NCBI GenBank assembly: GCA_946885905.1
Contig: CAMPHL010000181.1
Coordinates: 1 to 5,975, forward strand
DNA: 5,975 nucleotides
Reading direction: 5' to 3'
Source of the DNA: an uncultured Pseudomonadota bacterium
GTDB lineage: Bacteria > Pseudomonadota > Gammaproteobacteria > Burkholderiales > Usitatibacteraceae
Position 1 is the first letter of the stretch. Every line of letters starts with the position of its first letter. The translations under genes were made by a program, and so were the position numbers. Positions 1-5,679 of the stretch are shown in pieces. Below the pieces are notes generated by a model. That model searched no databases and was not told where the DNA came from. It saw only the letters and a list, made by a program, of their open reading frames with translations.

Positions 1-3
1 GAA

Positions 4-1227
4 CTAAGCAGCCCGTTCGTACACCGGCCCGTACTCGCGAAGCGCCTCGATCACGCGCTCGACCGCCCAGTCCAACTCGGCGCGCTCGACGACGAGAGCC
101 GGCGCGAAGCGTGCGACCGTCCCATGCGTGTCCTTGCTCAGCACCCCATGCCTGAGCAGCGTCTCCACGAACTTGCGCGCCGTGACGCGCTCGGTGTCTA
201 GCTCGACGCCGATCAGCAGCCCCTTGCCGCGCACTTCCTTGATGACCGGGCTCGAGATCGACCTGAGGCGCTTCATCAGGTACTCGCCCAGGGAAGCGGC
301 GCGGTCGGCGAGCCTCTCCTCCAGCAGCAGCTCCAGCGAGGCGAGGCCGACCGCGGCGCCGAGGGCGTTGCCGCCGAAGGTGCTGCCGTGGTCGCCGGGC
401 TTGAACACGCCCATCACCTCCTCGCGCGCGCAGAAGGCGGACACGGGCATGAGCCCGCCGCCCAGGGCCTTGCCGAGGACGATGCCGTCCGGCTTCACGT
501 TGTCGTGGTGGATCGCGAGGACCTTGCCGGTGCGGCCGAGGCCCGTCTGCACTTCGTCCACGATCAGGAGGACGCCGTGCTTGCGGCAGATGCGCTCGCA
601 CTCGGCGAGGTAGCCCTCGGCGGGGACGACGATACCGGCTTCCCCCTGCACCGGCTCCACCAGGAACGCGGCGGTATTCGGCGTGATCGCCGCCTCGAGC
701 GCGGCCGCATCGCCGAACGGCACGTGCACGAACGCGCCCGGGGCGCACGGGCCGAAGCCCTCGAGGTACTGCGGCTCGGTGGAGAACCCCACGATGGTCG
801 AGGTGCGGCCGTGGAAGTTGCCGCTGCATACGATGATGCCGGCGCGGTCGGCGGGCACCTTCTTGACCGTGTATGCCCACTTGCGCGCGCACTTGATCGC
901 GGTCTCGACGCCCTCGGCGCCGGTGCTCATGGGCAGCGCGCGGTCCATGCCGGTCACCTCGCAGAGCTTCGCGAGGAAGGGCGGCAGGCGATCGTTGTGG
1001 AAAGCCCGCGAAGTGACCGCGAGGCGGCGAGCCTGCTCGGTGAACACCGCGAGCAGCTTCGGGTGGCCGTAGCCGAAACTTACGGCGGAATACGCCGAGA
1101 GCATGTCGAGGTAGCGACGGTCGTTCTCGTCCCAGAGCCAGGGTCCATCGCCGCGCGTGAGGACGATCGGCAACGGGTCGTAATTCGTCGCGCCGTGGCG
1201 GCGCTCGAGAGCGATCTTGGCGCTCAT
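4..1227 (-). CDS. rocD: Ornithine aminotransferase (ornithine--oxo-acid transaminase)
   Basis: PLP-dependent class III aminotransferase of 407 residues. It moves the delta-amino group of ornithine to 2-oxoglutarate, giving glutamate-5-semialdehyde and glutamate, a cytosolic step of arginine/ornithine catabolism linked to proline. Motifs follow human OAT with a constant offset of 39: Y16 (NYDPLP), Y46 (SAYSAV), the OAT-typical TGAEGVETA (102-110), F138 and R141 in GNFHGRT, E196 in QGEAG, D224 in DEVQTGLGRTGK (PLP ring nitrogen) and K253 in LGKALGGG (Schiff base). R373 in RFAPAL probably matches human R413. The reading frame stays open upstream to 1476, but that extension runs into the preceding gene and lacks family similarity. 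The ATG at 1227 is chosen because AAGGA lies six bases before it and the length fits bacterial OATs. The protein is complete, with TAG at 4-6. It is the last gene of the minus-strand series and may be co-transcribed with it. The assignment over other class III aminotransferases is strong, since the ornithine-binding tyrosines are kept. Confidence 0.95.
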   Translation of the reverse strand: MSAKIALERRHGATNYDPLPIVLTRGDGPWLWDENDRRYLDMLSAYSAVSFGYGHPKLLAVFTEQARRLAVTSRAFHNDRLPPFLAKLCEVTGMDRALPMSTGAEGVETAIKCARKWAYTVKKVPADRAGIIVCSGNFHGRTSTIVGFSTEPQYLEGFGPCAPGAFVHVPFGDAAALEAAITPNTAAFLVEPVQGEAGIVVPAEGYLAECERICRKHGVLLIVDEVQTGLGRTGKVLAIHHDNVKPDGIVLGKALGGGLMPVSAFCAREEVMGVFKPGDHGSTFGGNALGAAVGLASLELLLEERLADRAASLGEYLMKRLRSISSPVIKEVRGKGLLIGVELDTERVTARKFVETLLRHGVLSKDTHGTVARFAPALVVERAELDWAVERVIEALREYGPVYERAA

Positions 1228-1333
1228 GGTCGTTCCTTTTCGAACGGCGGCTTCCGTGGGTATTGCTTGGAGCCGCGACGGCCTCGGGCCGTTCCCCGCG
1301 CCGCGTTCACAACACAGCAGGCGGGAGGTCGGA
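1228..1333 (-). other. Gap between oxidoreductase and aminotransferase, with a small hairpin
   Basis: This 106-base spacer separates the GMC oxidoreductase stop from the ornithine aminotransferase start. It holds an inverted repeat at 1278-1292 (minus strand ACGGCC, loop CGA, GGCCGT) but no T-run follows it, so it is not a canonical intrinsic terminator. I see no convincing -35/-10 pair. Read-through from the upstream operon, an attenuating hairpin or a weak unrecognised promoter are all possible. Confidence 0.4.
1234..1238 (-). promoter_or_regulatory. Ribosome binding site of the ornithine aminotransferase gene
   Basis: AAGGA on the minus strand, six bases before the ATG at 1227. It decides the start against the longer open frame. 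It is the only clear Shine-Dalgarno sequence among the minus-strand genes with visible starts; the three upstream genes have none, so this gene can be translated independently. Confidence 0.75.
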
Positions 1334-2965
1334 TTATACCGACGGGGGTGAGGCCGGCGTAACCCCGGCAGGAGCCTTCCCGAGCGCGCCCGCCAATCCC
1401 GTGGCCATGCGCGCGGCCAGCGCGTAGATGGTGAGCTGCGGATTGGCGCCGAGGCTCGTCGGGAACACCGAGGCATCGTGCACCGAGAGGTTCGCGATGT
1501 GGTGGTGGCGCCCCGCCTCGGTCACCACAGCGCTCGAGACATCCGGACCCATTGCGCAGCCACCCATCACGTGCGCGCTCACCGCGCGCGCAGCGAGCGC
1601 GCGCATGGGCAGCGAGTCGATCGCGGACTTCGCCTCCCGCCAACTGGAAACGGCAGAGGCGCTTTCGTGCAGCGGCATCACCGTACGCGCGCCCGCCGCG
1701 AATTGGATCTCGGCCATGGCCAGGTAGGCGCGGCGCACGCCGTCCCAGAGATATTCGGTCACCCCGTAGTCGAGCACCGGCCAGCCGTCGGAGCGCAGGA
1801 CCACTCTGCCGCCCTGGGACTCGTCGTGGAAGCCGTCCCGCAGCAGCGCGATGAGCACTTGCACGTGGGCAAGCTGCGACATCCATCGCGCATGCTCGGC
1901 CCCGAACCCCGGAACGGTGATGCCGCCCAGGATCGGGTGCACCGGGGGGGCTTCGAGCTTGAACCCGGCGGGTCCGCCCAACGGCGCCCGGTCGAGGAAA
2001 TGGTCGGAGTACACCGTCTGCGGCGCGCCATAGTAGGCGTCGACCTTGTTCGGCATCACCGCGCCGCTCACCACCGTGGGATGCAGGAAGGTGCGCCGGC
2101 CGACCAAGCCTTGCGGATCGGGCAACTGGCTCGCGAGCAGCAGGGCCGGCGTGCCGATCGCTCCGGCGCAGAGCACGAAGTGGCGCGCGCGCAGCCGCAC
2201 GCCGTAAGGGATGGGCGCGGCGCCGTTGCGCTCGATGCCACGCGCCTCGCAGTGAGAGATGCGGTCCCCGCGCGCCACGAGCGAAGTCACGCGCGCGCGC
2301 TGCACGAGCGTCGCGCCGCGATCGAGCGCCGCGGGGATCGTCGTGACGAGCATGGATTGCTTCGCGTTCAAGGGGCATCCCATGCCGCAGTAGCCCAGGT
2401 TCGCGCAGCCTTTCACGTTGCGACGGATGTAGCCGAAGGCAATGCCCAGCTTCTCGCAGCCGCGCTTGAGCGCGTCGTTGTTCGCGTTGGGAGGCACTTC
2501 CCATGGCCCGATCGCCAGGCGCTGCTCCCACCGCTCGAACCAGGGTGCGAGCGCGGATTCGGAGGCGGTCTTCAATCCATGCGCTTCGGTCCAGTGGGCG
2601 AGGGTCCGCGCCGGCGTGCGGAAGCTCGAGGTCCAGTTGACCGTCGTCCCGCCGCCCACGCAGCGCCCCTGAAGGACGGTGATGCCCTTGTCGAGCGTCT
2701 GGCGTCCCGCCGACTCCTGGTAGAGGCGCGGATAGGCTTCGCGCTCGCGCATGTTGAATTCCGAGCTGCTCGCGAGCGGGCCTTCTTCGACGATCGCCAC
2801 GGCCAAGCCGGCCCGGGCGAGGATCTCCGCGGTCACGCCGCCCGCCGCGCCGCTGCCCACCACGACCACGTCGAACTCGAGCTCGCGGTCGCGCGTGGCC
2901 GTGGCCGCATCCACGACCTTCCAGCCGCGCGCCAGGCCTTCCTTGATCGGATCGGCAACGCTCAT
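1334..2965 (-). CDS. laoA: GMC-family FAD oxidoreductase, LaoA-like long-chain alcohol dehydrogenase
   Basis: Flavoprotein of 543 residues, predicted to oxidise an alcohol to the aldehyde. The FAD-binding Rossmann motif GSGAAG is at 37-42 with the ribose-binding acid at E60/E61. The second GMC signature is GRCVGGGTTVNWTSSFRTP (100-118), whose GGGTTVNW-SFRTP form is typical of long-chain fatty alcohol oxidases. The catalytic pair is H465 (SAHVMGGCAMG) and N508 (GANPQLT). C187, C193 and C197 form C-x5-C-x3-C, the spacing of the 3Fe-4S ligands in FAD-glucose dehydrogenase of Burkholderia. There is no signal peptide, so export, if any, would be by piggyback on the small Tat protein encoded just upstream. 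Its ATG overlaps that gene's TGA in ATGA and lacks a good ribosome binding site, which indicates translational coupling. The open frame continues upstream to 3547, but that part shadows the small gene. The long-chain substrate is inferred from family resemblance and the adjacent aldehyde dehydrogenase; a sugar, polyol or sterol substrate is not excluded. Confidence 0.85.
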   Translation of the reverse strand: MSVADPIKEGLARGWKVVDAATATRDRELEFDVVVVGSGAAGGVTAEILARAGLAVAIVEEGPLASSSEFNMREREAYPRLYQESAGRQTLDKGITVLQGRCVGGGTTVNWTSSFRTPARTLAHWTEAHGLKTASESALAPWFERWEQRLAIGPWEVPPNANNDALKRGCEKLGIAFGYIRRNVKGCANLGYCGMGCPLNAKQSMLVTTIPAALDRGATLVQRARVTSLVARGDRISHCEARGIERNGAAPIPYGVRLRARHFVLCAGAIGTPALLLASQLPDPQGLVGRRTFLHPTVVSGAVMPNKVDAYYGAPQTVYSDHFLDRAPLGGPAGFKLEAPPVHPILGGITVPGFGAEHARWMSQLAHVQVLIALLRDGFHDESQGGRVVLRSDGWPVLDYGVTEYLWDGVRRAYLAMAEIQFAAGARTVMPLHESASAVSSWREAKSAIDSLPMRALAARAVSAHVMGGCAMGPDVSSAVVTEAGRHHHIANLSVHDASVFPTSLGANPQLTIYALAARMATGLAGALGKAPAGVTPASPPSV

Positions 2966-3477
2966 TTGAGCTGCGGAGCCCCCGGGTAGCCGATGACCGC
3001 CCACGATGCGCTGTTGCCGTACCACGCCGCCTGCAGCAGCTGGGTGATCGCCTGGTAGCCCGCGCGCTGGATGTCGAAGCGTGAGTGGCGCCAGCGCGTG
3101 AGGAAGGCCGCGATGTCCTGCGGGGTGGATTCCTCCAGGGGGGCCCACAGGCCGGTGAACATGAGGCGCGTGGGCGGGAAGCGCAGCAGCGAGAAGAGCT
3201 CGTCGACCTCTTTCTGCACCGAGGCGGAGAGTCCCGAGACCGCGCGGTCGAACGCTTCCACGATCTCGTTGCCGGCGCGCCGGCGCGCCGCCTCGTCCCC
3301 GGGAAGTGCGCCGTCGAGCACGACCGGCACCAGGGCGGCCACCGCCGAAGCGCCACGCTCGTCGAGGAAGCGATAGTTGGGCGCCGCCACCGCCGGCGTC
3401 CGGTCGAGCCAGCGCGCGCCGGCGAGGACGAGCCCGCCCGCGATGCCGACTTTGAGGAACTGCCTGCGACCCGCCAT
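2962..3477 (-). CDS. laoB: Tat-signal small subunit, gluconate 2-dehydrogenase subunit 3 type (LaoB-like)
   Basis: Protein of 171 residues. The N-terminus GRRQFLK (3-9) matches the twin-arginine motif, followed by a hydrophobic core (about 10-20) and a possible cleavage after AVA (29-31). The mature part resembles gluconate 2-dehydrogenase subunit 3: helical, beginning FLDERGASAVAALVPVVLDG (37-56), and ending in the family-typical AWYGNSASWAVIGYPGAP (151-168). Such small subunits accompany GMC dehydrogenases, carry the only Tat signal and help fold or export the flavoprotein; this role is inferred here. It has no cofactor-binding motif I can see. The start ATG at 3477 shares one base with the stop of the aldehyde dehydrogenase (TGATG), and its TGA overlaps the oxidoreductase start by four bases. 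It has no clear Shine-Dalgarno sequence, so reinitiation after the upstream gene is likely. The open frame extends to 4164, but only this part has family similarity and the Tat motif fixes the start. Confidence 0.82.
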   Translation of the reverse strand: MAGRRQFLKVGIAGGLVLAGARWLDRTPAVAAPNYRFLDERGASAVAALVPVVLDGALPGDEAARRRAGNEIVEAFDRAVSGLSASVQKEVDELFSLLRFPPTRLMFTGLWAPLEESTPQDIAAFLTRWRHSRFDIQRAGYQAITQLLQAAWYGNSASWAVIGYPGAPQLK

Positions 3478-4901
3478 CAGCGAAGCAGCAGGCGCACGAG
3501 CCGCTCGACACGCGCGCCGTAAGGCGGCCGGAAGAGCTTGAGGCCATTGAAGCGCGACTGGTAGAAGACCGCCTTGTGGTTCGAAAATGCGTCGAACCCC
3601 GCGCGCCCGTGGTACTCGCCCATGCCCGAGGGACCCACGCCGCCGAAGGGCAGGTCGTCCTGGGCGAGGTGCACGATCGTCTCGTTCACGCTGACCCCGC
3701 CGGAAATGGTGCTTGCGAGCACCTGGTTCACCGCCGCGCGGTCGTGGTCGAAGACGTAGAGGGCGAGCGGCCGCGGGCGGGCATTCACGTACGCGATGGC
3801 TTCGGAGAGCTTGCGGTAAGGCACGAGCGGGAGCAGGGGGCCGAAGATCTCCTCGTGCATCACGCGCGCGTCGTCCGGGACGCCGGCGAGCAGCGTTGGC
3901 GGCAACTTGGGCGAGTGGGCGAAGTCCTCCGAGGCGGGGTTGATCTCGACCACGCGCGCGCCGAGGTTGCGTGCTTCGTCGACGTAGGCGCGCAGCCTCT
4001 GCTGGTGGCGCGCGTCGACGATCGCGGTGTAGTCGGGATTGTCGCGCAGCGTCGGATAGAGGCGCGCGACCGTGGCCTGCGCCGCGGCGGTGAACTCCTC
4101 CAGCCGCTCCTCGGGCACCAGCGCGTAATCGGGGGCGACGCAGGTCTGACCCGCGTTCAGGCATTTGCCGTAGAGGATGCGGTCGGCCGCTTCGGCGACC
4201 GGCATGCCGCGGCCGACGATCGCCGGCGACTGGCCGCCGAGCTCGAGCGTCACGGGCGTGAGGTTCGCCGCCGCGGCGCGCATCACGTGGCGTCCGATTT
4301 CGGTGGAGCCGGTGAAAACCAGGTGATCGAAGGGCAGGGCGGTGAAGGCGCGCGCCACCTCCACGCCGCCGTTCACGACCGTCATCGCATCCGCATCCAC
4401 GTAACGCGCGACCAACGCCGCGAGGAGCTCGCCCGTCGCCGGGGCCGACTCCGACATCTTCACCATGATGCGGTTGCCCGCAGCCACCGCGGACACGGCC
4501 GGCCCCACCGCGAGGTAGACCGGGTAGTTCCAGGGAACGACGATCCCGACCACGCCGAGCGGCAGCATCACCACGCGCGAGCGGCCGGGGAGGAACCAGA
4601 AGTTGGTGCGCGCGCGCCGCGGCACCATCCAGGATCGCAGGTGCCGGCGGGCATGCGCGATCGCTTCGACGGCGGGGAAGATTTCCAGCAGGCGGGTTTC
4701 CTGCCGCGCGCGGCCGCGGAAGTCCTCGTCGACCGCAGCGGCGAGCGCGGCGGCGTTCTCGCGCAGCAGCCTGCGCAATCCTTCGAGTGCGGCCAGGCGT
4801 TCGCCGAACGACAATCCGAGCGTGGCGTCGCGCCGTTCGCGCAGGCGCGCGAACGTATCCTGGAGGCCCGATGGCGGGGCGATACCGTCCTTGAGATTCA
4901 A
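3477..4901 (-). CDS. laoC: Aldehyde dehydrogenase, coniferyl/fatty aldehyde type (LaoC-like)
   Basis: NAD(P)-dependent aldehyde dehydrogenase of 474 residues, oxidising an aldehyde to the acid in the cytosol. Key residues are all present: N125 in PWNYP, K148, the FTGSTEIG nucleotide loop (196-203), general base E220 in LELGGQSP, catalytic C254 in GQTC, and E351 in HEEIFGP. Length and the C-terminal RPPYGARVERLVRLLLR (458-474) fit the class-3-like group annotated as coniferyl aldehyde dehydrogenase (CalB), which includes enzymes for long-chain aldehydes. It is first in a tight three-gene unit with the small Tat protein and GMC oxidoreductase, so it probably acts on the aldehyde they produce. 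The start is a TTG at 4901: an in-frame TAA lies three codons upstream, no ATG occurs before residue 92, and the conserved LQDTFARLR segment begins at about residue 13. No Shine-Dalgarno sequence is visible (AAAG directly abuts the TTG), so initiation may be weak. CalB proper, acting on coniferyl aldehyde, is the main alternative. Confidence 0.9.
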   Translation of the reverse strand: MNLKDGIAPPSGLQDTFARLRERRDATLGLSFGERLAALEGLRRLLRENAAALAAAVDEDFRGRARQETRLLEIFPAVEAIAHARRHLRSWMVPRRARTNFWFLPGRSRVVMLPLGVVGIVVPWNYPVYLAVGPAVSAVAAGNRIMVKMSESAPATGELLAALVARYVDADAMTVVNGGVEVARAFTALPFDHLVFTGSTEIGRHVMRAAAANLTPVTLELGGQSPAIVGRGMPVAEAADRILYGKCLNAGQTCVAPDYALVPEERLEEFTAAAQATVARLYPTLRDNPDYTAIVDARHQQRLRAYVDEARNLGARVVEINPASEDFAHSPKLPPTLLAGVPDDARVMHEEIFGPLLPLVPYRKLSEAIAYVNARPRPLALYVFDHDRAAVNQVLASTISGGVSVNETIVHLAQDDLPFGGVGPSGMGEYHGRAGFDAFSNHKAVFYQSRFNGLKLFRPPYGARVERLVRLLLR

Positions 4902-4933
4902 CTTTAATTAGTTAATGCAAGCTATTGAAGGAC

Positions 4934-4964
4934 AATATAACTTTCAACCCGATTCGATCCTCAA
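4934..4964 (-). promoter_or_regulatory. Candidate promoter of the lao-like operon
   Basis: On the minus strand, -35 TTGAGG (plus positions 4959-4964) and -10 TATATT (4934-4939) are separated by 19 bases, longer than the ideal 17. The -10 matches consensus at five of six bases, the -35 at four. Transcription would begin near 4927, leaving a leader of about 26 bases before the TTG start. The -35 runs into the palindrome, which would explain repression. An alternative pair is TTGAAA with TAGCTT slightly downstream. Confidence 0.35.
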
Positions 4965-4976
4965 ACGATCGTTTGA
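4961..4976. promoter_or_regulatory. Perfect 16-bp palindromic operator, PsrA-like
   Basis: TCAAACGATCGTTTGA is a perfect inverted repeat with no spacer. It contains CAAAC-GATC-GTTTG, matching the known (C/G)AAAC-N2-4-GTTT(G/C) pattern of PsrA, a TetR-family regulator of fatty-acid genes in Pseudomonas. It overlaps the candidate -35 of the minus-strand operon and lies just upstream of the candidate -10 of the plus-strand gene, so one bound dimer could repress both. Palindromy is seen directly; the identity of the regulator is inference, and another TetR protein such as a LaoR homologue could equally bind. Confidence 0.65.
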
Positions 4977-4985
4977 AGCGATCGT

Positions 4986-4991
4986 TAGAAT
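4986..4991 (+). promoter_or_regulatory. Candidate -10 element of the divergent gene
   Basis: TAGAAT matches the -10 consensus at five of six bases and would place the transcription start at or next to the A of the ATG at 4999. No good -35 is present; the region where it should be is the palindrome. A rival promoter uses TATAAC at 4936-4941 with TTAATG at 4912-4917 (18-base spacer), giving a leader of about 50 bases. Confidence 0.25.
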
Positions 4992-4998
4992 ATATAGC

Positions 4999-5679
4999 AT
5001 GACGGATGCGGGCGCCGGCCTGAGGACCCATCTCGAGCGGTTGAAATCCCTGCGGGGGGCGGCCGCCCTTTCGCCGCCCCGGCTCGCGGAGCTGAAGGCA
5101 TTCCAGGCGAGCCGCCTCGCCCGAACCTATGCGGACATCGCTGCCCAGCCGCGCTATCGGCTGGCCACATCGTTCTTCCTGCAGGACCTTTACGGGCCGA
5201 AGGACTTCAGCCGCCGTGACGACGCGATGCTGCGCATCCTGCCGGTGATGGTGCGAACCATGCCGGCCAAGGGCGTCGAAGCCGCGGCCCTCGCGATCGA
5301 GCTGGAAGCGCTTTCCGAGAGCCTCGACCACCGCGCCGCCCTGGAGCTCGAGGCCGGGCCGATCGACGACGGGAACTACGCGCGCGCCTACCGGGCCGGC
5401 TCGACCCGCGCCGAGCGCGAGCGCCAGATCGAGCTCATCGGGATGGTGGGCTGCAACCTCGACTGGCTGGTGAAGAAGCCGCTCGTGCACGGCACCTTGA
5501 AGCTCATGCGCAGGCCCGCGAAGCTTGCGGGTCTCGAGGACCTGCAGGATTTCCTCGAGCGCGGGTTCGAGGCGTTCCGCGCGATGGGAGGCGCGGAGGA
5601 GTTCCTCGCCACGATCCACGATCGCGAGACGCGGATCCTCAACCGCCTTTTTTCGGGCGCGGCGAAGCCTTTTTCGTAG
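4999..5679 (+). CDS. Conserved protein of unknown function with FFLQDLYG motif
   Basis: Soluble protein of 226 residues, mostly predicted alpha-helical, with no signal peptide, membrane segment or cofactor motif I can recognise. The hallmark is FFLQDLYGPKDFSRRD (59-74), which I recognise as recurring in uncharacterised proteobacterial proteins of similar size, preceded by QASRLARTYADIAAQPRYRLA (36-56). Later blocks rich in charged residues are AIELEALSESLDHR (99-112), the segment ERQIELIGMVGCNLDWLV (141-158), and LEDLQDFLERGFEAFRAMGG (179-198). No function is established to my knowledge. The ATG at 4999 is preferred to the in-frame ATG at 4915, because the longer form would translate through the palindrome and nearly abut the opposing start codon. 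No Shine-Dalgarno sequence precedes either. It is divergent from the lao-like operon and shares its control region, so co-regulation is plausible. It is not a TetR regulator: no helix-turn-helix is evident at the N-terminus. Its last 41 bases overlap the converging gene. Confidence 0.8.
   Translation: MTDAGAGLRTHLERLKSLRGAAALSPPRLAELKAFQASRLARTYADIAAQPRYRLATSFFLQDLYGPKDFSRRDDAMLRILPVMVRTMPAKGVEAAALAIELEALSESLDHRAALELEAGPIDDGNYARAYRAGSTRAERERQIELIGMVGCNLDWLVKKPLVHGTLKLMRRPAKLAGLEDLQDFLERGFEAFRAMGGAEEFLATIHDRETRILNRLFSGAAKPFS

Larger units (their letters stand above)
4902..4998. promoter_or_regulatory. AT-rich divergent control region
   Basis: These 97 bases separate the minus-strand aldehyde dehydrogenase start from the plus-strand unknown gene. 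They are much richer in A and T than the flanking genes. They contain a perfect palindrome, a 12-base direct repeat, an imperfect inverted repeat (TTGAAGG at 4925-4931 and CTTTCAA at 4941-4947, 6 of 7 pairs) and promoter-like elements on both strands. It must hold the promoters of both transcription units. Confidence 0.75.

Noticed and set aside
1228..1476. N-terminal extension of the ornithine aminotransferase frame by 83 residues
   Set aside because: It is Arg/Pro-rich, unlike any aminotransferase, overlaps the preceding gene's end, and a good ribosome binding site precedes the ATG at 1227.
1574..1606. GCGC-rich inverted repeats
   Set aside because: Within the conserved region just before the catalytic histidine of the oxidoreductase, and the protein sequence explains them.
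1478..2989. 503-codon plus-strand open frame opposite the GMC oxidoreductase
   Set aside because: Low-complexity Arg/His/Ala translation without family motifs; a codon-bias shadow.
3274..3289. Tandem GGCGCGCC palindromes forming a 16-bp GC palindrome
   Set aside because: It lies inside the small subunit gene encoding an Arg/Ala stretch; explained by GC-rich codon use with no sign of an operator.
3478..4164. Long upstream extension of the small Tat protein frame
   Set aside because: It is an Arg/Ala-rich antisense-free shadow of the aldehyde dehydrogenase in another frame; the Tat motif begins at the ATG at 3477.
3576..4907. 443-codon plus-strand open frame opposite the aldehyde dehydrogenase
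   Set aside because: Its His/Arg/Val-rich composition is typical of the opposite strand of a GC-rich gene; no motif is recognisable and the minus-strand gene has a full set of catalytic residues.
5654..5676. Possible intrinsic terminator of the unknown gene (GGC-loop-GCC then T5)
   Set aside because: The stem is only three to four base pairs and lies before the stop codon; too weak to call.
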